54,252 nucleotides of DNA from Burkholderiales bacterium RIFOXYD12_FULL_59_19. Lineage in GTDB: Bacteria; Pseudomonadota; Gammaproteobacteria; Burkholderiales; Burkholderiaceae_C. Made by a program: the position numbers and the translations under genes. The notes beneath the pieces are model-generated. The model did no database searches. It saw only the letters and a list, made by a program, of their open reading frames with translations, and was not told the origin of the DNA. Each line of letters opens with the position of its first letter. Within the stretch, counting starts at the first letter, position 1. Location of the stretch: positions 1 to 54,252 of the forward strand of contig MESQ01000020.1 of the NCBI GenBank assembly GCA_001771065.1. Reading direction: 5' to 3'. Of this stretch, positions 17,148 to 25,454 are shown in pieces.

Positions 17148-18178
17148 GCGGTTGTCTCCACAAGCTGCGCGATGGCAATCACCGGGGCGTAGCCTTGCTG
17201 TACGGTTTCGGGCATGGCCAGCGACACCGGATTGGCGCTGCCGCCCAAGCCTTGGCCAATGAACTGGCGTGATGCATCCAGCGTTTCAGGCCAAAACACG
17301 CCGCCGGCCTTGGCCAGCAGCACCGGGCGTTTGAAGGGCTGGCCCGACTGCACGGCGGAGTCGCCATGGCGACCAAAGCGAGTGGCCACCTGGTAGGTGC
17401 TGCGCACTGGGCAAAAGCCCAGGCCCTGCGGTGCACAAGGTCCCAGCGTCAGGTAGCTGTTGGCCGTGCTCCCTGTTGGCGCGGAGCCCCCGCCGTGAAG
17501 GCTGTTGGTGACCGCTTCACCCACCAGCTCAAACTTGCCCAGCCCAATGCTGGCATCCCGCCCAAAGCCCACTTGCCCCATATAGCCCAGAGCAGCGCTC
17601 AGCTCGGTGATGCCCAAGCGCACCTCGTCAAGCACCACAACCAAGTCAAATTGCATGGCCGGGTGAAACCAGAGCTGCGGCATGGCGTAGGGCGAAAACT
17701 GTCCCTCGCCGGTGGTGCCGGTCTGGCGGTTGATGGTGTTGTGTGGCTGGGCTCGCTCGGTGTGGCTGCTGCCCGCCGGGTTGCGATGGTGGTCTTGCGT
17801 AGCCCAGGCGCTGATCAAGGGCGCGGCCACTTCGGTGTCGCTGTGCGCGCTGGCTTGCCAGGTGGCAAAAGGGGTGGCCAGTGCAGCGGTGGGCAGCCAT
17901 TTCTTTTTCTTGAGGGCTTTGCGGTCAGGCGCATCAGCGGCATTGGATCTTTGCCATAGTTCAGAGGGCACGCATGGCAGCGGCACATGGCCTGTGGGCA
18001 GGGCATCAGACAGCACTGCAAACGGCTGGCCGCTGGTGTAGCCGTGCAGCAGGTCGTTCAGGCGGGCATTGCCAAGCTGGTGCCGAAGCGTCCAGCACAG
18101 TTGGCCAAACAGGGTGTCACCGGCCAGCGGTGTGCCAAAGGCGCTCAAGGGGCGCAGGGTGAAGCGGTAGGTTCGCAT
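17144..18178 (-). CDS. csm4: Csm4, type III-A RAMP subunit
   Basis: A 344-residue protein starting MRTYRFTLRPLSAFGTPLAG with TLFGQLCW just after, the Csm4 N-terminal pattern. Further glycine-rich RAMP loops lie in AALGYMGQVGFGRDASIGLG (about residues 200-220). Csm4 binds the crRNA 5' handle and contacts Csm1. ATG 18178 was chosen over a start ten codons upstream because that one lies inside the preceding toxin gene; the chosen start is two bases after the toxin's stop. Csm4 normally follows csm3 directly; here a toxin-antitoxin pair separates them. Confidence 0.9.
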   Translation of the reverse strand: MRTYRFTLRPLSAFGTPLAGDTLFGQLCWTLRHQLGNARLNDLLHGYTSGQPFAVLSDALPTGHVPLPCVPSELWQRSNAADAPDRKALKKKKWLPTAALATPFATWQASAHSDTEVAAPLISAWATQDHHRNPAGSSHTERAQPHNTINRQTGTTGEGQFSPYAMPQLWFHPAMQFDLVVVLDEVRLGITELSAALGYMGQVGFGRDASIGLGKFELVGEAVTNSLHGGGSAPTGSTANSYLTLGPCAPQGLGFCPVRSTYQVATRFGRHGDSAVQSGQPFKRPVLLAKAGGVFWPETLDASRQFIGQGLGGSANPVSLAMPETVQQGYAPVIAIAQLVETTA

Positions 18179-18180
18179 CG

Positions 18181-18516
18181 TTATTGCCCCCGATTCAGGT
18201 ACAGGCACAACTGCTGCATGCAGTAGGTGCGGCTGTCATCGCCCAGGCGCCTGATGATTTTGATGATCCGCGTCTCGCTGAGCGAATACACGGTATCGGT
18301 TTTGACCCAACTGGCCAAGGGCAGTGTTCCGCCCAGTGCCATTGGGCCTGGCAAAAGCTGCAATGCGGGCGCAGGTTGAGGTTGGCTGGTCAAGGGCATG
18401 CCGACAAAGTCACCTTGATGGTCAGGTTGCGTCAGCATCAGGACAGGCCGGCGCTTGGAAGCCGAAGCGTCACTGAACGGAAACGGCATCAAAACTACGG
18501 TACCTGTTTTAAACAT
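18181..18516 (-). CDS. MazF/PemK-like toxin inside the csm operon
   Basis: A 111-residue protein of the MazF/PemK/CcdB-like fold: GTVVLMPFPFSDASASKRRP, then VLMLTQPDHQGDFVGMPLTS. The Arg/Pro pair and the TS near residue 44 match positions used in RNA cutting by MazF-type toxins, so activity is plausible. ATG 18516 overlaps the antitoxin stop by eight bases and the stop lies two bases before csm4. The gene thus fits the operon with no spare sequence. It may act as an addiction element that keeps the csm operon, or may be released when the operon is disturbed; both are inference. Confidence 0.82.
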   Translation of the reverse strand: MFKTGTVVLMPFPFSDASASKRRPVLMLTQPDHQGDFVGMPLTSQPQPAPALQLLPGPMALGGTLPLASWVKTDTVYSLSETRIIKIIRRLGDDSRTYCMQQLCLYLNRGQ

Positions 18517-18712
18517 GGTTCAAGGCCTCATCAGCATTGTTGACCCACACATGGTTCATGGAGTCTTGCTGGGCAGCTTGCAGGTCGCGATGCTCGGCCA
18601 GATCTTGCCGGGTGCGCAAGAAATAGATGAAGTCCAGCACCTCTGCGGCCTGCACGTCCGGCAACGCTTGGGCTGCCTGGTAGATGGTTTGAGCCAGTAC
18701 GGCATTGCTCAT
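18509..18712 (-). CDS. Antitoxin of the csm-embedded pair (DUF2281-like)
   Basis: A 67-residue protein with LPDVQAAEVLDFIYFLRTRQ at residues 17-36, the DUF2281/VapB-like antitoxin pattern (LPxxxxxEVLDFIxFL). The rest is short, charged and probably unstructured without its toxin. It starts three bases after the csm3 stop and overlaps the toxin start. The N-terminus is too short for a full DNA-binding domain, so the operon promoter may not be under its control; that would differ from free-standing modules. Confidence 0.8.
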   Translation of the reverse strand: MSNAVLAQTIYQAAQALPDVQAAEVLDFIYFLRTRQDLAEHRDLQAAQQDSMNHVWVNNADEALNHV

Positions 18713-18715
18713 GAT

Positions 18716-19438
18716 TTAGCCTCCAAACGGTCTGACGGTGTCCAGGCGAGTTTGGGCATCCACACCATCAATTTTCAGGCCGACAAACTTGACCTTGCCA
18801 TAACCCCGTGATCCCGAGCCACCGACGCTGTCCAGCTCCAGCAGCTTTAGACCTTGCAGCACGGTGGTGATCAAGTCGTCGCCATCACCGCTGAGTTTTT
18901 TGACCGACAGGCGAAAGTCGAACTGCGCACCGGCGGGCACGCGCTCGGTCTGGCGCGGGTGCTCGGCCACGCCCGAGATGCGGTTGATGCGGTTTTCGCT
19001 CTTGACTTCGGTGAGTGAAAAGTTGTCTTCGCGAATTTGCGCCTCCCAGGCCGGATTCAGGTTGCAGTCCCAAAACGAGATGCGGGTGGGGCCGATGGTG
19101 GCGATGTCGTCAAGGCTCAGCTTGGCGTCGCCACTGATGCCGAACAGCTGCAAGATGCGCTTGACCTCGGCTTGTACGCTGCCACTGGCTTTTTCATAGT
19201 CTTTCCAGCCCAGGGCTTCTTCTTTGACTGCGCCGCTGCGCCATTCCAGCAAGCTGCGCATCTTGCCCTTGAGGCTGGAGCCCGGAATATAGGGCGACTG
19301 GGTATGCGGGTGTTTGATGACGGTGTTGTCCACTCCGCCAATGTGCATTTCGCTGTCGCCCGCGCCAATGCGCAGACCGGTGACCAGCTCCAGTGTGGCA
19401 GTGATGGTGGTGATGGCGGTGAGTTGCTGCTGCGTCAT
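18716..19438 (-). CDS. csm3: Csm3, backbone RNase of the type III-A complex
   Basis: A 240-residue RAMP protein. The catalytic Asp that cuts target RNA every six bases corresponds to Asp37 (IGGVDNTVIKHP), by the pattern known from streptococcal Csm3. YIPGSSLKGKMRSLLEW at residues 50-66 is the RAMP glycine loop. VGGSGSRGYGKVKF near the C-terminus is the second G-rich segment. Length and motifs are normal, so target cleavage should be intact. It starts three bases after csm2 and is followed by the embedded antitoxin gene. Confidence 0.97.
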   Translation of the reverse strand: MTQQQLTAITTITATLELVTGLRIGAGDSEMHIGGVDNTVIKHPHTQSPYIPGSSLKGKMRSLLEWRSGAVKEEALGWKDYEKASGSVQAEVKRILQLFGISGDAKLSLDDIATIGPTRISFWDCNLNPAWEAQIREDNFSLTEVKSENRINRISGVAEHPRQTERVPAGAQFDFRLSVKKLSGDGDDLITTVLQGLKLLELDSVGGSGSRGYGKVKFVGLKIDGVDAQTRLDTVRPFGG

Positions 19439-19441
19439 GGC

Positions 19442-19918
19442 TTATTTCTCCTGGGCTTTGTAGAAGCCCATGAAGGCTTCCATGAATAATTTGGCGTGTT
19501 TGAGGCTGTCGGGGCTGTCGATCTGGCGGATCAGGTGCGAAAACATTTGCTCAAAGCACTCATCCACATGGTCGCGTCCTTTGGCGTAGGCCACCTTGGC
19601 GTTCATCATTTTGATGAAGGGCGCAACTTCGGTGTATTTGCTGGCCTTGGCTTCTTTGGTGCGCTCCAGCTGTACTTTGTCAAACCAAAGCACCAATTCG
19701 TCGTAGAACTTTCGCAACTGGGTGGACTTGTTTTTGCGCCCGCCCCCAGCTTGGGCCACGGTAATCGCTTTGTCTTGCGCGATACCGTTAAACAGCTCAA
19801 CCGGCATTGGCGACTGCAATTTGATGTCGTTGACGTTGATGGTGATTTGTGGGGGGGCTTGTCGGTCGTTACCCCAGCCGGTTTGGCGCGGGCCCCGGTC
19901 GTTGAAATTGCTTGCCAT
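19442..19918 (-). CDS. csm2: Csm2, small subunit of the type III-A complex
   Basis: A 158-residue mostly helical protein with the Csm2 pattern NKSTQLRKFYDELVLWFDKV (residues 63-82) and a C-terminal helix pair ending MFSHLIRQIDSPDSLKHAKL. Csm2 forms the inner filament that contacts the crRNA-target duplex. The first ~35 residues are Gly/Asn/Gln-rich and look disordered. The gene is 12 bases after csm1 and 3 before csm3. Confidence 0.93.
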   Translation of the reverse strand: MASNFNDRGPRQTGWGNDRQAPPQITINVNDIKLQSPMPVELFNGIAQDKAITVAQAGGGRKNKSTQLRKFYDELVLWFDKVQLERTKEAKASKYTEVAPFIKMMNAKVAYAKGRDHVDECFEQMFSHLIRQIDSPDSLKHAKLFMEAFMGFYKAQEK

Positions 19919-19930
19919 GGGTGATGCTCC

Positions 19931-22594
19931 TTACCGTTGACGATAGAAATGATTAAAAAGTGGGATACGAAATTGACTGCCAAGCTGCTCGATGCCTTGT
20001 TCACCAAGCTGATTGGCCAAGTCGTTTTGCGCGATTGATCGTACGTCGTGCGGCAGCTTGTCTACTACATAGCGCCGCGTGCGGTAGGCAAAGCGGCTGC
20101 GCCACATGGCGTGTTCGGGGTTGGTCTTGTCGCTGGCCAGATCGATGAGTTGCATCAGGCCATAGACGTAGCCGGTAGACAGGTCATAGCTATTACGTAC
20201 CCGCTCCAGTTGAACTTGCACCGCCTGCACCTTGCCCCAATCGCCCCATCGCACCCGCTCGCCATATAGCACCAGCGCGTTTTTGTCCGTGCCCTTGGCT
20301 GCGCTTAACGCCTCTTCGGCCTGGCTTGCCAAGGCGTTGATGGGGTGGCCGGGTTTGGTCATCACCATGCCGGCAGAAAACGTGATGTTGTCGTTGTGCG
20401 CCACATAGGTTTTGAATTCTGCGGCCATGCGCGCCGCCAGCGTTTGTGTGCTGTGCCAGGGACCAATCAAAAAGAAGTCGTCACCCCCGGCAAACACGGT
20501 GTAGGTGTTGGGGAATTCTTCTGAGCAGATGGCAGGCAGCCAGATGGCAAAAAAGGCGTTCATCTGGCGCGACAGTGCGGCCATTTTTGCAAAAGTGGTC
20601 TCGCCCAAGCCTTGCTGAAAGATGGTGCCCAGGTTGTCTACGTCGCCCTTGAGGGTCATCAGTGCCACTTGGCCCTGCCATTTGTCGGGCTCTTTGGGGC
20701 AGGTGCGGTCGTCGCAGGCGATGTGGTTGAGGGTTTTGCCAATGCCAAAACGCAGGTCATCCCAGTCGACTTCGCCTTCAAGTCCAAGGTATTTGCTGCT
20801 GGTTTGCAGGTCAAGCTCGGAAAAGTGCGGCACATAGGCATTGATAAAGCGCCGGGCGTAACCGTTCCACAGGGTGTCGGTCAGGTTGTCAGGCAGGCTG
20901 AAATCCCAGCAGCGCTGCAGGTTGCCGTCTTTGGCTAGCGCACCGAATTTGCCGGTGACTTCTTCGTTCTTTGTGAAAGCCACGCCGTAACCAAATACAG
21001 GTACTTCAAGCCGGGTCAGGTTGCCGCCTGAGAGTGCGGCGGGGTCACGCACGACCAGCAGGCGGTCTTCTCGGGTGAGGGCGCTGCCCAGTGTGATTTG
21101 GTCGCGCGACAGGGCTGCCGATGCCTTGTTATGGCCTTCGGACTGGTCGGCGGGCAGCTTGTCGTTGTATTGACAAACGCCATGGGGGTAGGCCACGTCA
21201 AACACGGCGTTGCCTGCGCCAGTCAGGTCAAAGCGTTGCAGTTTGGCTTTTTCCAGGGCGGCAAACAGGTCTTGCATCAAGGTTTTGAAGTGGCCCTTGA
21301 GCAAGTCATTGCAACTGGCGGGTTTGCCAATCAGGCCCAGCCCGGCCAGGCCAAAGCTGTGTTTTAAGAACCATTGGTTGATGCCCGCACGCACTTGTGC
21401 GAGCTGGGCGCGCACCTCGGCCGTGTTGGGTGCGACGATCAAAAATTTGCCCGCAGCATTGGTGATCTGGCTGGTGGGCGGCAGGCTCAGGGCATCCAGC
21501 ACCTTGAGCGCGGCCAGTTCTGTGAACAGCGACACCTGAAAAGATCGCCCACGCAGCAGTTTGGCGGCGGCCTTGTTGGTCTGGCTGCCTTCGGCAAAGA
21601 TAAAGTCCTGGATGCCAAAAAAATCGCCCTGGATCAGCAGCAGTTTGTCGCTGTGCCAGTCGCTACGGTCTTTCAGGGCGGCGGCGGCGCTGGCATCGGT
21701 TTGGCCTTGCGCCTCGTGCCAGCGCCAGAGGGCCGTGGCCAGCGCTGCGGTGGTTTTGCTGTGATCGTAGAGCGAGACTTCGGGTTTGGTGCCAAAGGCG
21801 GTGGCGGCGGGGATGGCGTGCGTGAAAGTGAGCCAGGCGGTGTCAAAGTGGTCCAGCCACAAGGACCAGTTGTTGCGGTGCGAGGCGGGAATGCTTTGCA
21901 GCGCGGTCAAAAAATCTTGCCACAGCGCGTTGTATTGGGCTTGGGCCGGGGCATCGTCACCGGGTTCGCAGGCCTCGCGCAGCTGCGGGAAGATCGCGCT
22001 GGGTGATAAGGCTTGCAACGGGTACCGCCATTGCAGGTCTTTGGCGGCAAATTTCTGTTGTTTTCCGTCTAACCGGATTTGTTCAAACAGTGACAGTTGG
22101 CGGGCTTGGTAATGATTTTTGCCAGTTTTGGTGTTGTTGCCTTCGTCTTTGGCCGCGTTGTATTTTTCAAATTCGTCGCGCTCAAAGCCGCTGGCCACGC
22201 GGTCGGCAGTGGCAATGATCCACTGCAAAAACGTGTCGGGGCGGTGGTGCGCGGCCGCTGCGTTGATGAGTGAATCGGTGGCTTGGGTGTGGTCGGCCTG
22301 CAATTGCGCCCGGTTGATGAAAGGGTGCATGTCACCCTTGATCAAATCCGGCGTGGTTTGCTCTACGATGTCAAAAGCCAGCCCGGTGTACGCAGCGTGA
22401 ACGTGGGTGTGGTAGCCGTTTTTGCCATTGGGTTCGAATGTGTGAAACGGGCAATACTGGGTTTTATGGGCATCCAGCGCCTCTTTATTGACATCAATGC
22501 GGGCACGTTCGGCAAATTTGCCCAGGTCGTGCAGGTAAGCCGCCAAGGCCACGCGGCATGATGCCGCCAGTAAATCAGGGTTTTGCATGGTCAT
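19931..22594 (-). CDS. csm1: Csm1/Cas10: HD nuclease and cyclic oligoadenylate synthetase
   Basis: An 887-residue Cas10. The HD motif YLHDLGKFAERA is at residues 20-31 (His22-Asp23), so DNase activity is expected. The first palm domain retains LKGDVDNLGTIF. The GGDD synthetase motif (VFAGGDDFFLIG) is near residue 702, so cyclic oligoadenylate synthesis from ATP should be active. A Cys pair (CDDRTC) lies before the GDVDN motif. ATG 22594 was chosen because AGGAGG stands six bases upstream; this site is inside the end of the CARF gene, which overlaps by 20 bases. The gene supplies the second messenger for the three CARF proteins of the operon. Confidence 0.97.
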   Translation of the reverse strand: MTMQNPDLLAASCRVALAAYLHDLGKFAERARIDVNKEALDAHKTQYCPFHTFEPNGKNGYHTHVHAAYTGLAFDIVEQTTPDLIKGDMHPFINRAQLQADHTQATDSLINAAAAHHRPDTFLQWIIATADRVASGFERDEFEKYNAAKDEGNNTKTGKNHYQARQLSLFEQIRLDGKQQKFAAKDLQWRYPLQALSPSAIFPQLREACEPGDDAPAQAQYNALWQDFLTALQSIPASHRNNWSLWLDHFDTAWLTFTHAIPAATAFGTKPEVSLYDHSKTTAALATALWRWHEAQGQTDASAAAALKDRSDWHSDKLLLIQGDFFGIQDFIFAEGSQTNKAAAKLLRGRSFQVSLFTELAALKVLDALSLPPTSQITNAAGKFLIVAPNTAEVRAQLAQVRAGINQWFLKHSFGLAGLGLIGKPASCNDLLKGHFKTLMQDLFAALEKAKLQRFDLTGAGNAVFDVAYPHGVCQYNDKLPADQSEGHNKASAALSRDQITLGSALTREDRLLVVRDPAALSGGNLTRLEVPVFGYGVAFTKNEEVTGKFGALAKDGNLQRCWDFSLPDNLTDTLWNGYARRFINAYVPHFSELDLQTSSKYLGLEGEVDWDDLRFGIGKTLNHIACDDRTCPKEPDKWQGQVALMTLKGDVDNLGTIFQQGLGETTFAKMAALSRQMNAFFAIWLPAICSEEFPNTYTVFAGGDDFFLIGPWHSTQTLAARMAAEFKTYVAHNDNITFSAGMVMTKPGHPINALASQAEEALSAAKGTDKNALVLYGERVRWGDWGKVQAVQVQLERVRNSYDLSTGYVYGLMQLIDLASDKTNPEHAMWRSRFAYRTRRYVVDKLPHDVRSIAQNDLANQLGEQGIEQLGSQFRIPLFNHFYRQR

Positions 22595-23765
22595 CAAATT
22601 CCTCCTGGAATGCCACATCTGTGGCGAATCGTACCGCATCAGGTCTCAGGGTTAACGCGTAACGGCGTGGCCGGGTGCCGCCGTCATGAATGCGGTAGGC
22701 CGCTGCGGCGGGACCGAGCTTGTTGCGCAGGCGGGTTTCCAGCTTGGACTTGCGGGTGGAGAAATACTCGCCATCCATGCCGTTTTTCAAGGCCCGCTCG
22801 GTGCCTTCAATGTCGGCCAGGTTGCCAGTGATGCGCCGGTATTCACGCAAATAACGCTTGGCCCAGAGCGGGTCGGGCACGCCTTTGGTGGGGGCGCTTA
22901 AGGGCTCCAGGCCGTCCAGGGTTTGACGGGCAAAAACTGCCAGCAAGGCCAGCTCGGCGGGTGGCAGGGTCAGCTCGCGACCACCGGCCAAAATGCACTG
23001 GCGCGTCAGGTCCAGCACCAGCTGGGCCGGCGCCAGCGCTGCGCGGGCGGCGGCCACGGTGTCGTTAAAGCTGGCCACGCCTGCGAGCAGATTGGTGGGC
23101 AAGCCGTGGCGCAGGCTGACAAACGGGATTTCGGCCAACGTGACCTGCGCCATGGCCGTGTCGGCCAGTTGGCCGTCTCGGGTTTGCAGCACGCGGCTGT
23201 AGGGCGTGGGGTAGAAAAAGTCGTAGCTCGACTCAAAGGGTTCGCTCACCAGCACATGGCTCAGGCGGTCTTGCGGGCGGCCAAACAGCGACAGCGCATA
23301 GCCCAGGTAAAAGCCCATGGTTTTGCGGCCACCGGCAATGGAGGCGTGCAACGCGCAGCCCGAGTCGGCGGTGATGGCGCGCACTTGCGCGGTAATAAAG
23401 TCGGCTGCGGCGCGGTTGTCGGCCGGGCTGCGGATGTCGTTCATGGGTTGGCCGTGGGCGTCGCGCATGACGTGGATGTGGCTGCGGTCAAAGGTGACGC
23501 CGGGCAGGTGGTAGTCGGTGCAGAGTTTGTGAAACCAGCCCAGGTCGTCGCTGAGCAGGGACAGCTCAGCGCGGCGTGCGCCCTCGGCGCTGGTGATGAG
23601 GTGGACCTCAGTGGGCACAAAGGGGGCAAATTCGTCGGCGGCCAGGGCGTAGAGGGTTTCGGTGACGATTTGCGGTGTGAGCCCGCTCACCGCCAGCAGC
23701 ACGCGGCGCGGAAATTGGGCAGGGAGCAAGGTGTCGGGGTAGCTGGGGCTGGCGTTGGAATTCAT
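22575..23765 (-). CDS. NE0113-type CARF protein (TIGR02584 family)
   Basis: A 396-residue protein that opens the operon. Residues ~18-215 form a CARF domain: RVLLAVSGLTPQIVTETLYA, then SIAGGRKTMGFYLGYALSLF at about 144-163, the binding loop. Residues ~250-396 are helical with charged segments (YLREYRRITGNLADIEG; TRKSKLETRLRNKLG) and may form a winged helix. It matches the NE0113 CRISPR-associated family, for which a firm role is not known to me. A ring nuclease that destroys cOA, or a cOA-sensing transcription factor, are the main options. First position in the operon, upstream of csm1 and overlapping it, would suit a regulator or a shut-off enzyme. Confidence 0.87.
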   Translation of the reverse strand: MNSNASPSYPDTLLPAQFPRRVLLAVSGLTPQIVTETLYALAADEFAPFVPTEVHLITSAEGARRAELSLLSDDLGWFHKLCTDYHLPGVTFDRSHIHVMRDAHGQPMNDIRSPADNRAAADFITAQVRAITADSGCALHASIAGGRKTMGFYLGYALSLFGRPQDRLSHVLVSEPFESSYDFFYPTPYSRVLQTRDGQLADTAMAQVTLAEIPFVSLRHGLPTNLLAGVASFNDTVAAARAALAPAQLVLDLTRQCILAGGRELTLPPAELALLAVFARQTLDGLEPLSAPTKGVPDPLWAKRYLREYRRITGNLADIEGTERALKNGMDGEYFSTRKSKLETRLRNKLGPAAAAYRIHDGGTRPRRYALTLRPDAVRFATDVAFQEEFDDHAKP

Positions 23766-23844
23766 GGTCGCAGTTTAGGGCGCTGCGGCGCCTGGCGGTG
23801 CTGCGGCAAGCTTGCCATACTGCATCCGTCATAATCCACAGCGC

Positions 23845-23920
23845 TAGAGGTGCCGCCCGGTCGGGTGGCTGAGAAAACACTCTTTGAACCTGATCTGGGT
23901 CGTACCAGCGTAGGAAAGCG
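23845..23920 (+). promoter_or_regulatory. TPP riboswitch (THI box) of thiMED
   Basis: The conserved THI-box blocks are present in order: GGTGCC, GGCTGAGA, CTTTGAACCTGATCTGGGT, and CCAGCGTAGGAAAG. Thiamine pyrophosphate binding would lower expression of thiM-thiE-thiD downstream. A hairpin CACAAC-ACAC-GTTGTG follows at 23923-23938, close to the start codon, and could be part of the switch that hides the ribosome-binding site. The csm operon promoter must lie in the 80 bases between this element and 23765, on the other strand. Confidence 0.95.
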
Positions 23921-23960
23921 TTCACAACACACGTTGTGCTGAGCGGCCCCGGATCACTTG

Positions 23961-24803
23961 ATGGAATCTGTCATGGCTAATCCGCTTCTACCTTCCGATC
24001 TTTGGGCTGACGTGCTCGCGGTGCGCGTCCAACGCCCGCTGGTGCACAGCATCACCAACCTGGTGGTGATGAACTTCAATGCCAATGTGCTGCTGGCCAT
24101 GGGCGCGTCGCCGGTGATGGCGCACGCCCATGAAGAGGTGACCGACATGGCCGCCATTGCCCAGGCCCTGGTGCTCAACATTGGCACGCTGGAGCCCTAC
24201 TGGATCAAGAGCATGTGCCAGGCGCTGGACGTGGCCACGGCGCGCGGCATTCCCACGGTACTTGACCCCGTGGGGGCGGGTGCCACCCGCTACAGAAACG
24301 AAAGCATTCAGGCCCTCATGCGCCAGGCCATGCCGACGGTCATTCGCGGCAACGCCTCGGAAATCATGAGTGTGGCGGGTTTGGCCACCCAAACCCGCGG
24401 TGTGGACAGCAGCGCCGCGGTGGCCGATGCGCTGCAGGCCGCGCGCAATCTGGCCGCCCGCAGTGGCGGTGTGGTGTGTGTGAGCGGCCCGGTGGACCAG
24501 GTGCTCGATGCCAGCGGTCGCCATGCCAGCCTGGCCAATGGCCATGAATGGATGACGCGCATCACCGGCGTGGGCTGCTCGGCCACGGCGCTGGTGGGGG
24601 CGTTTTGTGCGGCGCAGCCGGATGCCTGGCGCGCCACCGTGGCGGCCATGGCCTACCTGGGCGTGGTGGGTGAAGTGGCCGCCCAGGCGGTGCAGGCAAA
24701 CGGCCAGGGCGTGGGCAGTCTGCAAGTGGCGCTGCTGGACCAACTGCAGTTGCTCGACGAGGATACCTTTACACAACGCCTCAAGCTGGTCGTCAGCCAA
24801 TAA
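23961..24803 (+). CDS. thiM: Hydroxyethylthiazole kinase
   Basis: A ThiM-family protein of about 280 residues that phosphorylates the thiazole alcohol in thiamine salvage. [20 protein letters not shown] near the N-terminus and [16 protein letters not shown] are the substrate-site blocks. [13 protein letters not shown] and [19 protein letters not shown] (ATP-binding/anion hole with Cys) are conserved. ATG 23961 is one of two close starts; ATG 23973 (MANPLLPSD) is as likely. First gene after the TPP riboswitch and four bases before thiE. Confidence 0.96.
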   Translation: MESVMANPLLPSDLWADVLAVRVQRPLVHSITNLVVMNFNANVLLAMGASPVMAHAHEEVTDMAAIAQALVLNIGTLEPYWIKSMCQALDVATARGIPTVLDPVGAGATRYRNESIQALMRQAMPTVIRGNASEIMSVAGLATQTRGVDSSAAVADALQAARNLAARSGGVVCVSGPVDQVLDASGRHASLANGHEWMTRITGVGCSATALVGAFCAAQPDAWRATVAAMAYLGVVGEVAAQAVQANGQGVGSLQVALLDQLQLLDEDTFTQRLKLVVSQ

Positions 24804-24806
24804 TCG

Positions 24807-25454
24807 ATGCGCAAGGCATTGACCGAGGCGTTGTGCCTCTATCTGGTCACCGACCAGGCCAGTCTGCGCGGGCGCACGCTGGCCGACGTGCTGCTGGCGG
24901 CGGTGCAGGGCGGCGTGAGCTGTGTGCAGTTGCGGGAGAAAGCGCTGGCCACGCCCGACTTCGTGGCGCTGGCGCTGGCCGTCAAGAACCTGCTGGCACC
25001 GTTTGACGTGCCCCTGGTCATCAATGACCGCATCGATGTGGCGCTGGCCTGTGGTGCGCAGGGTCTGCACCTGGGGCAGTCCGACATGCCGGTGGCGCTG
25101 GCGCGGCAACTCCTGCCACCTCACGTTTTTATTGGTCTGTCGGTAGAAAACCTGGGTGACGTAGCGCGTGCGGCCGGGCAGGCGGTGGACTACCTGGGCA
25201 TCAGCCCGGTGTATGCCACCGTCACCAAAACAGACACCGCCACTCCCTGGGGGCTGGCGGGTGTGCGCCAGGTGCGGGCCTTGACCGGGCTGCCGCTGGT
25301 GGCCATTGGCGGCATTCACCAGGCTAATGCGGCAGAGGTGTTGCACGCTGGTGCCGATGGCCTGGCCGTGGTCAGCGCCATTTGTTCGGCCCCCAACCCG
25401 CAAGCAGCCGCCCAGTCATTTCAGGATATTTTCAGAGCACAGAGGTCACTATGA
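24807..25454 (+). CDS. thiE: Thiamine phosphate synthase
   Basis: A 215-residue TIM-barrel protein that joins HMP pyrophosphate and thiazole phosphate. Visible motifs are LYLVTD, CVQLREK, VINDRIDVALACGAQGLHLG, GLSVENLGD and PVYATVTKTDTATPWGLAG, with VAIGGI for the phosphate loop. All catalytic blocks are intact, in contrast with the more divergent second ThiE at 26333. Its stop overlaps the thiD start (ATGA). Confidence 0.96.
   Translation: MRKALTEALCLYLVTDQASLRGRTLADVLLAAVQGGVSCVQLREKALATPDFVALALAVKNLLAPFDVPLVINDRIDVALACGAQGLHLGQSDMPVALARQLLPPHVFIGLSVENLGDVARAAGQAVDYLGISPVYATVTKTDTATPWGLAGVRQVRALTGLPLVAIGGIHQANAAEVLHAGADGLAVVSAICSAPNPQAAAQSFQDIFRAQRSL

Noticed and set aside
23988..25403. 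A 471-codon open frame antisense to thiM and thiE
   Set aside because: Same reason: Arg/His/Gly-rich shadow opposite two clear thiamine genes behind a riboswitch.
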